A stretch of 64,000 nt of DNA from Proteobacteria bacterium SG_bin5 (GCA_002083475.1 LWDI01000060.1:1-64000), one strand, 5' to 3'; shown: positions 1-9,482, numbered from the stretch's first letter. Numbers and translations: made by a program. The notes: a model not told the origin generated them from the sequence alone.

Positions 1-1455
1 CGGCTGCTCGCGCCCGAGGACCGCGCGGTCGCGCTCGCGGCGCTGCGGCGGCTGCGCGCCAAGGGGCGACCGACCGCTTTCGCGCATGATCTGCCGGGGG
101 TGGGGCGCGTCGTCCAGCATCTCCAGGCCGATCCGGCGAGCGGCGCGCCCGAAGCGTTGATCGAGCGGCTGGCGAACGCCCCCGACGCCGGCGCCTTGGT
201 GCGCGATGCGCTCTCGGGCGCGCGCGACGCCGCGACCGCCCGGCGCTGGCTCGATCGCGCGCTGGGCGAGGGGGGCCGGGTGCAGGCGGCGCTGATCGCG
301 CTCAGCCGGTTCGATCTGGTCAACACCGCGCATGGCCGTTCGGCGGGCGACGCGGTGCTGCGCGCCGCCGGACGCCGGATCGAGGAAGCCGCCGCCGAGG
401 CGTTCGGGCGCGACGCGGTGGTCGCGCGGATGGGCGGCTCGGACTTTCTGCTCGCCGCCGAAGATGGGCTCGCGCGCTTCGTCACGGTCGCCGGGCGGGT
501 GGCGGAGGCGCTCGCGCGGCCCTTCGTCGCCGAAAGCGCGATGGTCGTGCTCGGCTGCCGCATCGGGGTCGCCGAGAGCGAGCCGGGCGACGATGGCGCC
601 GCGCTGCTCGGCCGCGCGGGCGAAGCGCTCGAGGTCGCGCGCGGGTCGAACAGCCTGACGGTGCATGTCGCACGCGGCGGCGCGCCGGCCGCGCTCGATA
701 CGCTCGCGCTCGATCTGCGCCGCGCGCTGCAGCAAAGCGAGATCGAAATCCGCTTCCAGCCGCAGGTCGCGATCGGAAGCGGGGCGGTGGTCGGGGTCGA
801 GGCGCTGGCGCGCTGGGATCATCCGGCGCTGGGCGCGCTCGGCGCCGAGCCACTGTTCGCCGCCGCGCAGCGCGCCGAGCTCGGCATCGCGCTGTCGGAT
901 CACATCCAGCGCGCGGCGCTCGCGGCGGCGGCGCGCTGGCGCGGGCGCTGCGCCGAATTGCGGCTCGCGATCAACCTGACCGCCGCCGACATCGGCCGGC
1001 CCAATTTCGCCGACATCTTCCTCGACCGCGTCGACGCGAGCGGCTTTCCGCGCGCCCGGCTGACGGTCGAGATCACCGAATCGGGGCTGATCGAGGATCT
1101 GGGCGCGGCCGCCGCGCTGCTCGCGACGCTGCGCCAGGCAGGGTGCCGCGTCGCGATCGACGATTTCGGCACCGGCTATTCGAGTCTCGCCTATTTGAAG
1201 GCGCTGCCACTCGATTATCTCAAGATCGACAAGAAGTTGGCGCAAGACATCGCCGGCTCCCCGCGCGATCGGATCGTGGTGCGCGGGGTGATCGACATGG
1301 CGCGCTCGCTCGGCCTGGCGGTGATCGCCGAAGGCGTCGAGACGCCCGAGCAGCTCGATCTGCTCGCGCGCGAGGGGTGCCAATATTATCAGGGCTTTTT
1401 GTGCGCGGGGCCGCTGCCCGGGGCGGCGCTGGGCGATTGGGTGGAGGCGCGGTGA
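1..1455 (+). CDS. Bifunctional GGDEF/EAL-domain protein, 5' end outside window
   Basis: Cyclic-di-GMP signalling protein, open from the first base, so its N-terminus lies outside the window; a GTG at 100 is only an internal candidate start. The first domain resembles a diguanylate cyclase but its signature reads GGSDF (near 433-447) instead of GGDEF/GGEEF, so it is probably a degenerate, non-cyclising domain. The EAL domain keeps GVEALARW, INLTAADI, EITESG, DDFGTGYSS, KIDK, AEGVET and YYQGF, the residues used for metal binding and catalysis, so phosphodiesterase activity is plausible. The stop overlaps the next start as TGATG. Sensor or membrane domains may lie upstream, out of view. Confidence 0.9.
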   Translation, partial: RLLAPEDRAVALAALRRLRAKGRPTAFAHDLPGVGRVVQHLQADPASGAPEALIERLANAPDAGALVRDALSGARDAATARRWLDRALGEGGRVQAALIALSRFDLVNTAHGRSAGDAVLRAAGRRIEEAAAEAFGRDAVVARMGGSDFLLAAEDGLARFVTVAGRVAEALARPFVAESAMVVLGCRIGVAESEPGDDGAALLGRAGEALEVARGSNSLTVHVARGGAPAALDTLALDLRRALQQSEIEIRFQPQVAIGSGAVVGVEALARWDHPALGALGAEPLFAAAQRAELGIALSDHIQRAALAAAARWRGRCAELRLAINLTAADIGRPNFADIFLDRVDASGFPRARLTVEITESGLIEDLGAAAALLATLRQAGCRVAIDDFGTGYSSLAYLKALPLDYLKIDKKLAQDIAGSPRDRIVVRGVIDMARSLGLAVIAEGVETPEQLDLLAREGCQYYQGFLCAGPLPGAALGDWVEAR

Positions 1456-1868
1456 TGGGGCCGATCGTGGTGCTAATGGCGGCGGCGGCGGTCGCGCCCG
1501 ATCAAGCGGCGATCGAGGCGGCGATGGCGGCGAGCGCCGCCGGCTGGAACACGGGCGACGTCGACCGCTTCATGGCGATCTACTCGGACGCGCCGGAGGC
1601 GAGCTTCGTCACCGGCGACGGCTTGGTGCGCGGCAAGGCGGCGATGATCGCGCGCTACCGCGCCAAATATGATTTCACCGACGCGGCCAGGCGCGGGGTG
1701 CTGAGCTTCACGACGCTCGACTGGCGCCCGCTCGGGCCGGGCCACGCGCTCTATATCGCCCGCTACACGCTGACCTATCCCGACGGGAAGACGGTGAGCG
1801 GGCCGACCAGCCTCGTGTTCCGGCGCGAGAAAGCCGGGTGGAAGATCATCGCCGATCATAGCGGGTGA
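1455..1868 (+). CDS. SnoaL-like / DUF4440-type small protein
   Basis: 137-residue protein of the NTF2-like (SnoaL/DUF4440) fold family, suggested by an N-terminal helix, GWNTGDVDRFMAIYSDAP and a C-terminal strand reading GWKIIADHSG, typical of calcium/calmodulin-kinase-II-association-like proteins. A short hydrophobic N-terminus (VVLMAAAAVAP) could be a weak signal peptide. The ATG is inside the TGATG overlap with the EAL gene, which implies translational coupling and fixes the start. Ligand and reaction are unknown; proteins of this fold include enzymes and binding proteins. It converges with the cation-efflux gene on the other strand, only 9 bases away. Confidence 0.75.
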   Translation: MGPIVVLMAAAAVAPDQAAIEAAMAASAAGWNTGDVDRFMAIYSDAPEASFVTGDGLVRGKAAMIARYRAKYDFTDAARRGVLSFTTLDWRPLGPGHALYIARYTLTYPDGKTVSGPTSLVFRREKAGWKIIADHSG

Positions 1869-1877
1869 GGGGGTGGG

Positions 1878-2798
1878 TCAAATCCAGCGCTCGTCGGCGG
1901 TGAAATCGACCGTCAGCCAGCGCCCCGGCCCCAGGCCGCCCAAGCCTTCGGCGATTTCGGCGCGGATACGGTCGAGATCGGCGAGCGTGCCGGGGCGATA
2001 GTCGGGCGGGGCGAGCAGACCGATTTCGATGAACTGGCCGCGTCCCGCTTTCTGCACATAGCTGCGATGCGCGACGAAGCCGTGGCGCGCGGCGACCTCG
2101 GCGGCGACCCGCGCCACGCTCGCGTCGAGATCGGCGGGCGCGATCACCAAGATGTCGCGCAGCGCGCAGACGAGCTGATGCACCGGGATCGGCGCGAGCG
2201 TGACCGCGAGCAGCACCAGGATCAGCGAATCGGCATAGCGCGACAGCATCCCGCCCCAAACCGCGTCCGCGCCGCCCGCGCCCGCGAAGGCGAGCGCGAG
2301 CCCCAGGCCGAAGGCGCCGCCGATCGCCCAGGCGCGGGCATCGGCGCGCAGCAGATCGCTCGCCCGCCCCCGGATCGCGCGCGCGAGATAGCGCGCCATG
2401 GCGAGTGCGATCAGCGCATCGACCAGCGCGACCGCGGCGGCGGGCAGCGCGGGGACCTCGCCCCCGCCCGACAACAGCCCGCGCGCGCCGTTGAGCAAAG
2501 CATAAGCGCAAGACAAGGCAAGCAGCGCGCCGTTGATCGCGCTCAGCAAGGGCTCGAGATGCCAATAGCCGAACTGAAAGCGCCGATCCTCGCCGCGCGC
2601 GATCAACCCCGAGACGGCGAGCGCGGCGAAAGTCATCACGATGTCGATGATCGTATAGAGCCCGTCGAACAGGATCGCTTGCGAGCGCAGGACGAGCCCC
2701 GCCGTCACGTTGAGCGCCGCGATCACGCACGCCGCCAGGATCGAGCGGCGCAACAGCCGCTGTTCGAGCGCGGGATCGATGGGGGGCTTGGCGGTCAA
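1878..2798 (-). CDS. Cation diffusion facilitator (CDF) family transporter
   Basis: 306-residue inner-membrane protein with about six hydrophobic segments followed by a soluble C-terminal domain, the CDF layout (divalent metal/proton antiport). The opening segments (AALNVTAGLVLRSQAILFDG) and the GYWHLEPL loop fit the family. The usual DxxxD / HxxxD metal-site pattern is not obvious: the second segment reads FDGLYTIID and the fifth DARAWAIGG without a histidine. It may therefore belong to a divergent CDF subgroup or carry a different ion. No metal-regulator gene is adjacent. ATG start chosen; the ORF could not start much earlier without losing resemblance. Confidence 0.75.
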   Translation of the reverse strand: MTAKPPIDPALEQRLLRRSILAACVIAALNVTAGLVLRSQAILFDGLYTIIDIVMTFAALAVSGLIARGEDRRFQFGYWHLEPLLSAINGALLALSCAYALLNGARGLLSGGGEVPALPAAAVALVDALIALAMARYLARAIRGRASDLLRADARAWAIGGAFGLGLALAFAGAGGADAVWGGMLSRYADSLILVLLAVTLAPIPVHQLVCALRDILVIAPADLDASVARVAAEVAARHGFVAHRSYVQKAGRGQFIEIGLLAPPDYRPGTLADLDRIRAEIAEGLGGLGPGRWLTVDFTADERWI

Positions 2799-2922
2799 GC
2801 GGCGCGGCGCCCCAGCGCTCCGGCACGCGCCGCCGCCAAGGGATCGATTCGGGCAAATGTCACTGGGTCGGTCATCGGTCCCTCACGGCGCCGCATCCGG
2901 GGGCTACCATGGGCGCCGCCGA

Positions 2923-3252
2923 TTACAGAAGGAAGAACAGCAGATTGACGATGATGACGAGCGCGATCACCAGCCGCTCATAGGGAAGCCGCACCTCGGC
3001 CTCCCGCGTCTTCGGCGCCGCCGGATAGCCATGGCGCCGGCGCAAGTCGTCGCGGTGGAGGCGCGCGAGCGTGACGCCGGGATCGCCATTGCTCGGGGAG
3101 CCATAGAGCAGCGGCACCTCGGTCAGCAGGTCGCGCTCCAACCCCTTGGCGGCCTCGGCGCGGCGAGCGAGGCTCGCGGCGAAGCGCTCGGCGTCTTGCG
3201 CGTCACGATGCTCGCGCGCCGGCCGCCTCGGTCCCTTCCGTCCATAGGTCAT
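2923..3252 (-). CDS. Hypothetical protein with C-terminal membrane anchor
   Basis: 109-residue protein not recognised as a named family. The N-terminal two thirds are charged and rich in Arg/Glu/Ala, with a helical appearance; the last 16-18 residues (LVIALVIIVNLLFFLL) form one hydrophobic segment with no cytoplasmic tail, so it looks tail-anchored. It lies alone between the cation transporter and mfd. A real gene is supported by the clean C-terminal transmembrane segment and GC-rich codon use like its neighbours, but nothing indicates function. Confidence 0.5.
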   Translation of the reverse strand: MTYGRKGPRRPAREHRDAQDAERFAASLARRAEAAKGLERDLLTEVPLLYGSPSNGDPGVTLARLHRDDLRRRHGYPAAPKTREAEVRLPYERLVIALVIIVNLLFFLL

Positions 3253-3356
3253 TCACGCCTCCGGAGCGACGGCGCGCACGCCGTCGCCTGCCCAGTTTAA
3301 AGCGCGGCGGGGGCAAATAACTGGCAAATAACGAAGTTCATGCAGCGCGCGCCGCC

Positions 3357-6300
3357 TCACCCCGCCGCCTTCGCCAGCCCCTTCGCCAGTTGCAGCGCGC
3401 CGTTCAGCCGCGCCTTGGGGTCGCCCCAGGCGCGGGTGAGGACGAATTTGCTGTCGGGTCGCAGCTTGGCGATCGCGCCCAGCCGTTCGACATAAGCGAG
3501 CAGCCCCGGCACGTTCGGCGGGCGATCTTCATGGAAACTCACCAGCGCGCCGCGCGGGCCGATCTCCATCTTGGCGATGCCCGCCTTCTTGGCGTGGAGC
3601 TTGATCTCGATGAGCCGCACCAAATTTTCCGTCGGATCGGGCAAATTGCCGAACCGGTCGATCAACTCGGCGGCGAAGGCTTCGATGCCCTGCGGCTCGT
3701 CGATCTCGTTCAAGCGGCGATAGAGCCCCATACGCAGATCGAGATCGGGGACATAATCCTCGGGGATCAGGATCGGCGCGTCGAGCGTGATTTGCGGGCT
3801 GAAGTCGCGGCGCTGTTGCAGCTTGCCGCCGGCCTTGGCCTCCAAAATCGCCTCTTCGAGCATCGACTGGTAAAGTTCGTAGCCGACTTCCTTGATATGC
3901 CCCGATTGCTCGTCGCCGAGCAAATTGCCCGCGCCGCGAATGTCGAGATCATGGCTCGCGAGCTGGAAGCCGGCGCCGAGCGAGTCGAGATCGGAGAGGA
4001 CTTTGAGCCTTTTCTCGGCGGTTTCGGTGATCACCCGGTCGGGCGGGGTGGTGAGATAGGCATAGGCCCGCGTCTTCGATCGCCCGACGCGCCCGCGCAG
4101 CTGGTAAAGCTGGGCGAGGCCGAAGCGATCGGCGCGGTGGATGATCATCGTGTTGGCGCTGGGAATATCGAGCCCCGATTCGACGATCGTGGTCGACACC
4201 AGCACTTCGAACTTCTTGTCGTAGAAAGCGGACATGCGCTCCTCGACCTCGGTCGGCGCCATTTGGCCATGGGCGACGACATAGCGCACTTCGGGTACCG
4301 CCTCGCGCAGGAATTCCTCGATTTCGGGCAGATCGGCGATACGCGGGGTGACGAAGAAGCTCTGCCCGCCGCGATAATGTTCGCGCAGCAAGGCCTCGCG
4401 CAGCACCACCGGATCCCAGGGCATCACATAAGTCCGCACCGCCAGCCGATCGACCGGCGGGGTCTGGATCACCGAGAGTTCGCGCAGGCCCGACATCGCC
4501 ATTTGCAGCGTGCGCGGGATCGGGGTGGCGGTGAGGGTGAGAACGTGGACGTCGTTCTTCAGCGCCTTCAGCCGCTCCTTGTGCGTCACGCCGAAGCGCT
4601 GCTCCTCGTCGACGATAACGAGGCCGAGCCGCTTGAACTCGACCTGCTTCGCCAGGATCGCATGGGTGCCGACGACGATATCGAGCGTGCCGTCCTTCAG
4701 CGCCTCGCGCGTCGCCTTGGCCTCGCTCGCGGTGACGAGGCGGGAGAGGCGGCCGACCTTCAGCGGAAAGCCTTCGAAGCGCGCGGCGAAATTCTGGTGG
4801 TGCTGGCGCGCGAGCAAGGTGGTGGGACAGACGACCGCGACTTGCAGCCCGGCGAGCGCCGCGACGAAGGCGGCGCGCAGCGCTACCTCGGTCTTGCCGA
4901 AGCCGACATCGCCCACCACCAGCCGGTCCATCGGCTTGCCCGCGCCCAGATCGCCGAGCACGTCGCCGATCGCGCGGTCTTGATCGTCGGTCTCCTCGAA
5001 GGGGAAGCGATCGACGAAGGCCGCATAGCCGCCCTCGTCGGGCTCGGCGACCGGACCTTCGCGCAAGGCGCGTTCGGCGGCGATGGCGATCAGTTCACCC
5101 GCGATTTCGCGGATGCGCTCCTTCATCTTGGCCTTGCGCCGCTGCCACGCCTCGCCGCCCAATTTATCGAGGCTCGCGCCCTCCTCGCTGCCATAGCGGG
5201 TGAGCACGTCGATATTTTCGACCGGTACGTAGAGCTTGTCGCCGCCCGCATATTCGAGCGCGACGCAGTCGTGCGGGCTTTGGCCGACGGGGATCGAGAT
5301 CAGCCCGGTATAGCGGCCGATGCCGTGGTCGCTGTGGACGACCAGATCGCCGGGCGACAGCGTCGCCAGCTCGGCGAGGAAAGCGTCGGTCGATTTGCGG
5401 CGCTTGGGCCGCCGCACCAGCCGGTCGCCGAGCATGTCCTGCTCGGTGAGCAACGCGAGATCGGGCGCGGTGAAGCCGTGATCGAGCGGCAGCACCACCA
5501 GCGCGACATTGCCCGAGGCGGCGAGGCCCTGCGCCTCCTGCCAATCCGCCGCCTTGATCAGCCGTTTGACGCCATGATCGCCGAGCAGCCCGGCGAGGCG
5601 ATCGCGCGCGCCCGCCGAGTAGCTTGCCAGCACCACTTTCGTCTTCGCCTTGGCGAGCTTGGCGGCGTGATCGGCGACCGCTTCATAAACATTGGCGCCC
5701 GATTGCCGCTCGGGCGCGAAATCGCGCGGGCCATCGATGCCGAAGTCGATCACCCGGTCGCTTTCGGGCTCGTGGAACGGGGTGAGGAGATGGACGCGCG
5801 CGTCGTCGAGCGCCGCCGCCCAAGCGTCGCGGGTGAGATAGAGCTGATCGGGGCCGAGCGGGCGATAGCTGCCGGGATCGGCCGACTGCGCCTTCACCCG
5901 ATTGGCGTGGTAATCGGCGATCGCCTCGAACCGCGCCTCGGCCGCGCCCGGCACGCCCGCGTCGCGCAAATAGAGCGCGTCGTCGCCTAGATGATCGAAC
6001 AGGCTCGCCAGCCGCTCCTCGAACAGCGGCAGCCAATGTTCCATGCCCGCGAGCCGCCGCCCTTCGGAGACCGCCTGATAGAGCGGGTCGCCGGTCGCGG
6101 TCGCGCCGAATTTTTCGCGGTAGCGGCTGCGGAAACGCTTGACGCTGTCCTCGTCGAGCAGCGCTTCGGAAGCCGGGAGCAAGGTGAAGCCCTCGATCCG
6201 CCCGGTGGTGCGCTGGTCGGCGGGATCGAAGGTCCGCACGCTCTCGATCTCGTCGCCGAAGAAATCGAGCCGCAGCGCCTGGTCGGCGCCGCTCGGGAAG

Positions 6301-6809
6301 AGATCGACCAGCCCGCCGCGCACCGCATACTCGCCCGAGTCGGTCACGGTCTCCACCCGGTGATAGCCGTTCGCCTGGAGCATCGCCGCCAGCCGATCGC
6401 GCGCGATCCGCTCGCCCGGCGCGAGCTTGGCGACGAGCTGGCGGATGCGGAACGGGGTGAGCGTGCGCTGGCTCGCGGCGTTGGCGGTGGTGAGGATCAG
6501 CTGGGGCTTGTCGCTCTTGGCCTGGAGCGCGTGGAGCGTCGCGACGCGCTCGGCCATCACCCGCAAGGTCGGCGAGGCGCGATCATAGGGCAGGCAGTCC
6601 CAGGCCGGGAAGCTCAGCAAGTGCAGATCGGGGGCGAAAAAGGGCGCGGTCGCGGCGATCGCGCGCATCGCGGCCTCGTCGGGCGCGATGAGCAAGACCC
6701 GCCCGGCGGCGCGCGCGAGATCGCCGAGCAGCCAGGGCACGAACCCGCCGGGGACGCCGGCGAGAGTGAGGGGGTGGGGCGCGGCGAGGATTTTTTGGAG
6801 ATCGGGCAT
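3357..6809 (-). CDS. mfd: Transcription-repair coupling factor Mfd
   Basis: 1150-residue SF2 translocase that releases RNA polymerase stalled at DNA lesions and recruits UvrA. Domains in order: UvrB-like N-terminal module with GGLVDLFP; CarD-like polymerase-interacting domain near residue 490 (HSDHGIGRYTGL); RecG-like motor with Walker A GDVGFGKTE near 630, DEEQRFGV near 730, TATPIPRTL, and RGRVGRSKTRAYAYL; then the C-terminal D7 domain. Full family length. Start placed at the ATG giving MPDLQKIL; an upstream in-frame ATG would add 14 residues reaching into the neighbouring hairpin repeat. Downstream sdhE and recG are on opposite strands, so it is probably monocistronic. Confidence 0.97.
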   Translation of the reverse strand: MPDLQKILAAPHPLTLAGVPGGFVPWLLGDLARAAGRVLLIAPDEAAMRAIAATAPFFAPDLHLLSFPAWDCLPYDRASPTLRVMAERVATLHALQAKSDKPQLILTTANAASQRTLTPFRIRQLVAKLAPGERIARDRLAAMLQANGYHRVETVTDSGEYAVRGGLVDLFPSGADQALRLDFFGDEIESVRTFDPADQRTTGRIEGFTLLPASEALLDEDSVKRFRSRYREKFGATATGDPLYQAVSEGRRLAGMEHWLPLFEERLASLFDHLGDDALYLRDAGVPGAAEARFEAIADYHANRVKAQSADPGSYRPLGPDQLYLTRDAWAAALDDARVHLLTPFHEPESDRVIDFGIDGPRDFAPERQSGANVYEAVADHAAKLAKAKTKVVLASYSAGARDRLAGLLGDHGVKRLIKAADWQEAQGLAASGNVALVVLPLDHGFTAPDLALLTEQDMLGDRLVRRPKRRKSTDAFLAELATLSPGDLVVHSDHGIGRYTGLISIPVGQSPHDCVALEYAGGDKLYVPVENIDVLTRYGSEEGASLDKLGGEAWQRRKAKMKERIREIAGELIAIAAERALREGPVAEPDEGGYAAFVDRFPFEETDDQDRAIGDVLGDLGAGKPMDRLVVGDVGFGKTEVALRAAFVAALAGLQVAVVCPTTLLARQHHQNFAARFEGFPLKVGRLSRLVTASEAKATREALKDGTLDIVVGTHAILAKQVEFKRLGLVIVDEEQRFGVTHKERLKALKNDVHVLTLTATPIPRTLQMAMSGLRELSVIQTPPVDRLAVRTYVMPWDPVVLREALLREHYRGGQSFFVTPRIADLPEIEEFLREAVPEVRYVVAHGQMAPTEVEERMSAFYDKKFEVLVSTTIVESGLDIPSANTMIIHRADRFGLAQLYQLRGRVGRSKTRAYAYLTTPPDRVITETAEKRLKVLSDLDSLGAGFQLASHDLDIRGAGNLLGDEQSGHIKEVGYELYQSMLEEAILEAKAGGKLQQRRDFSPQITLDAPILIPEDYVPDLDLRMGLYRRLNEIDEPQGIEAFAAELIDRFGNLPDPTENLVRLIEIKLHAKKAGIAKMEIGPRGALVSFHEDRPPNVPGLLAYVERLGAIAKLRPDSKFVLTRAWGDPKARLNGALQLAKGLAKAAG

Positions 6810-6844
6810 GGGGGGACTCGGGAGCTGGCGCAGGTGGAAGAAGG

Positions 6845-6938
6845 CCCTCACCCAACCCTCTCCCCGGAACGGGAGAGGGCTATGCGGGGTGCAACGTCAA
6901 AGCCCTCTCCCGCTGGCGGGAGAGGGTTGGGTGAGGGT
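6845..6938. repeat. Inverted pair of hairpin repeats, family A
   Basis: Two arms, 6845-6880 and 6901-6937, are near-perfect reverse complements (outer end CCCTCACCCAACCCTCTCCC against GGGAGAGGGTTGGGTGAGGG) separated by about 20 bases. Each arm contains its own small hairpin. It lies just upstream of mfd and just downstream of sdhE. Related arms occur at 14605-14641 and, more diverged, at 46866-47060. Confidence 0.85.
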
Positions 6939-6944
6939 GGCCGT

Positions 6945-7223
6945 TCACTCCGCCACCGGCACGTAATTCAGCGCCTTCAGCGCCTCCAGGATCGGCCCCC
7001 GATAACGCGCGGGCGGCGGGGCGGTGCCGATCGCCCAGGCCATGATGTCGACGTCCTGCTCCTCCAGCAATTGCTCGAACAGCGCGATCTCGGCGTCACC
7101 CCAGCCCATATGCGCGGCGTCGAAAAAGCCGCCGATCAGCAGATCGGCTTCCTTGGTGCCGCGGTGCCAGGCGCGGTAGCGCAGCCGCTTTAGTCTCGTC
7201 TCGCGATCCATCGCGCTCCCCAT
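6945..7223 (-). CDS. sdhE: FAD assembly factor SdhE (succinate dehydrogenase assembly factor 2)
   Basis: 92-residue DUF339/SdhE protein that assists covalent attachment of FAD to the succinate dehydrogenase flavoprotein SdhA. The signature RGTKE (RGxxE) is present near residue 21, followed by the helical pattern LLIGGFF, ALFEQLLEEQDVDIMAWAIG expected for the family. Length is normal. Two in-frame ATGs are possible (7223 or 7211); the second gives MDRETRLKRLRYRAWHRG, which matches family N-termini well. It is divergent from recG, with about 60 bases between their starts. Confidence 0.9.
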   Translation of the reverse strand: MGSAMDRETRLKRLRYRAWHRGTKEADLLIGGFFDAAHMGWGDAEIALFEQLLEEQDVDIMAWAIGTAPPPARYRGPILEALKALNYVPVAE

Positions 7224-7285
7224 GGGCGATCGGCCGGCGGCGCTTGGAGAACGCCGCCGGCTCGGGTTAGAGGCGCGAGATAGTC

Positions 7286-9340
7286 ATGCGCCCCGAAATC
7301 CTCAATCCGCTGTTCGCCGAAGTCACGGTGCTGAAAGGCATCGGCCCGGCGCTCGCCAAGCCGCTCGAACGGCTGAAGATCGCGCGCGTGATCGATCTCG
7401 CGCTGCATTTGCCGAGCGGCTGGGTCGATCGGGTGGCGGTCGACGAACTCGACATGGCGGACGCCGGGCGGACGATCGCGATCACGCTGACCCCGGTCGA
7501 TTATCGCCAAGGCGGGCGCGGGCCGGTGCGCTGCCACGCGACCGACGCCAAGGGCAATTACGTCAGCCTCGTCTATTTCGGCGGCAATGCCGGCTGGGTG
7601 AAGAAGCTGCTGCCGCTCGGCGAGCCGCGCCGCGTCTCGGGTCGGCTCGAGATGTACGGCCAGGAATTGCAGATCATCCACCCGGACTATGTGCTGCCGC
7701 TCGACGAGGCGGGGGCGGTCGGCGGGCGCGAGGCGATTTATCCGCTGTCCGAGGGGATCACCTCGCGCCGGCTGGGGCAGCTCGCGGCGCAGGCGATCGA
7801 GCGCGCCCCCGCGCTGCCCGAATGGATCGAGCCCGGGCTGCTCGCGCGGCGCGACTGGCCGAGCTGGCGCGAGGCGATCGCACGCGTCCACGCCGATCCG
7901 CAGGACGCTGGCGCGCGGGCGCGGCTCGCTTATGACGAGATTTTCGCCAACCAGCTCGCGCTGATGCTGGTCCGCGCCTCGTCGCGCGCGCGCAAAGGCC
8001 GGGCGCTGGCGGGTGACGGCCGGCTGCGCGCCGCGCTGCAATTGCCCTATGCCCCCACCGGCGCCCAGGCGAGCGCGATCGCCGAGATCGAGGGCGATTT
8101 GGCGCAAAGCGCGCCGATGCTGCGGCTGCTCCAGGGCGATGTCGGCTCGGGGAAAACCCTGGTCGCGGCGATGGCGCTGCTGATCGCGGTCGAGGCGGGC
8201 GCGCAGGGCGCGCTGCTCGCCCCCACCGAAATCCTCGCGCGCCAGCATTATGAGAATCTCCAGCGCCTGCTGAGCGGGCTGCCGGTGCGGCTCGCGGTGC
8301 TCACTGGGCGCGACAAGGGGCGCGCGCGCGAAGGCGTGCTGATGGGGCTCGCCGATGGCTCGATCGACATTTTGATCGGCACCCACGCGATTTTCCAGGA
8401 AGCGGTCGGCTATCGCGATCTGGGGCTGGTGGTGGTCGACGAGCAGCACCGTTTCGGGGTCGCCGAGCGGATGATGCTGACCAACAAGGGGCAGAATCCG
8501 CATCTGCTCGCGATGACCGCGACGCCGATCCCGCGCACGCTCACCCTCGCGCTTTACGGCGAGATGGACGTCAGCCGCCTCGACGAAATGCCCCCCGGCC
8601 GGCAGCCGATCCAAACGCGCGTGCTGAGCGAGGATCGGCTCGACGAAGTGGTGGCCGCGCTCGGTCGGCATTTGGAAGGCGGCGGCCAGGCCTATTGGGT
8701 GTGCCCGCTGGTCGAGGAGAGCGAGAAGAGCGATCTCGCCGCCGCTGAGGCGCGCGCCGCCGCGCTCGCCGCGCGCTTTCCGGGCAAGGTCGGGCTCGTC
8801 CATGGGCGGATGAAGGGGCCGGACAAGGACCGGGTGATGGCCGAGTTCGCCGGCGGGCGGCTCGGCGTGCTGGTCGCGACGACGGTGATCGAGGTCGGCG
8901 TCGACGTGCCCAATGCGACGCTGATCGTGATCGAGGCCGCGGACCGCTTCGGCCTCGCCCAGCTCCACCAGCTACGCGGTCGGGTGGGGCGGGGGACGGG
9001 CGCTTCCAACTGCCTGCTGATCCGGGGGAGTGCCTTGAGCGAAACCTCGCGCGCGCGGCTCGCGCTAATGCGCGACACCAATGACGGCTTCCGCATCGCC
9101 GAGGAGGATCTGCGGCTGCGCGGCGGCGGCGAATTGCTCGGCACGCGCCAATCGGGCGAAGCGATGTTCCGCCTGGCGACGCCCGAACTGCTCCAGGAAC
9201 TCCTGCCCATCGCGACCGACGACGCCCGGCTGCTGATCGACCGCGATGGCGGCCTGAGCGGCGCGCGCGGGCAAGCGGCGCGGATCGCGCTCTATTTGTT
9301 CGAACGCGATGCGGGAGTGGCGCTGCTGCGATCGGGGTGA
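7286..9340 (+). CDS. recG: ATP-dependent DNA helicase RecG
   Basis: 684-residue branched-DNA helicase that regresses stalled forks. Visible features: N-terminal wedge/OB domain; Walker A GDVGSGKTLVAAMALL near residue 285; DEQHRFGVAER near 384; TATPIPRTL; and the C-terminal helicase lobe with ATTVIEVGVDVPNA and QLRGRVGRG near 565. Length and order match the family. It follows a short divergent intergenic region from sdhE and is followed by an inverted repeat pair of family C, which may act as a bidirectional terminator with the convergent gene at 9483. Confidence 0.97.
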   Translation: MRPEILNPLFAEVTVLKGIGPALAKPLERLKIARVIDLALHLPSGWVDRVAVDELDMADAGRTIAITLTPVDYRQGGRGPVRCHATDAKGNYVSLVYFGGNAGWVKKLLPLGEPRRVSGRLEMYGQELQIIHPDYVLPLDEAGAVGGREAIYPLSEGITSRRLGQLAAQAIERAPALPEWIEPGLLARRDWPSWREAIARVHADPQDAGARARLAYDEIFANQLALMLVRASSRARKGRALAGDGRLRAALQLPYAPTGAQASAIAEIEGDLAQSAPMLRLLQGDVGSGKTLVAAMALLIAVEAGAQGALLAPTEILARQHYENLQRLLSGLPVRLAVLTGRDKGRAREGVLMGLADGSIDILIGTHAIFQEAVGYRDLGLVVVDEQHRFGVAERMMLTNKGQNPHLLAMTATPIPRTLTLALYGEMDVSRLDEMPPGRQPIQTRVLSEDRLDEVVAALGRHLEGGGQAYWVCPLVEESEKSDLAAAEARAAALAARFPGKVGLVHGRMKGPDKDRVMAEFAGGRLGVLVATTVIEVGVDVPNATLIVIEAADRFGLAQLHQLRGRVGRGTGASNCLLIRGSALSETSRARLALMRDTNDGFRIAEEDLRLRGGGELLGTRQSGEAMFRLATPELLQELLPIATDDARLLIDRDGGLSGARGQAARIALYLFERDAGVALLRSG

Positions 9341-9343
9341 CGC

Positions 9344-9470
9344 CGATCCTCCCCGTTCACGGGGAGGGGGACGGCGCGCGCAGCGCGGGGTGGAGGGGGG
9401 TGGGCCAAGAGCGCTCCCCCTCCGACGGCGCTCACGCGCCGCCACCTCCCCGTGAACGGGGAGGATTTGG
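9344..9470. repeat. Inverted pair of hairpin repeats, family C (gene-less)
   Basis: Outer ends GATCCTCCCCGTTCACGGGG and CCCCGTGAACGGGGAGGAT are inverted copies, with inner GC-rich hairpins and roughly 20-30 bases of spacer. It occupies the gap between the convergent recG and PPOX-like genes. Same family as the pairs at 42401-42534 and 49661-50139; this copy holds no gene. Confidence 0.8.
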
Positions 9471-9482
9471 TGTCGGCCGCCC

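Noticed and set aside
3390..5990. An 866-codon open frame on the plus strand opposite mfd
   Set aside because: Antisense shadow of mfd with no recognisable domain.
7190..8968. A 592-codon open frame opposite recG
   Set aside because: Shadow of recG; no motifs, biased composition.
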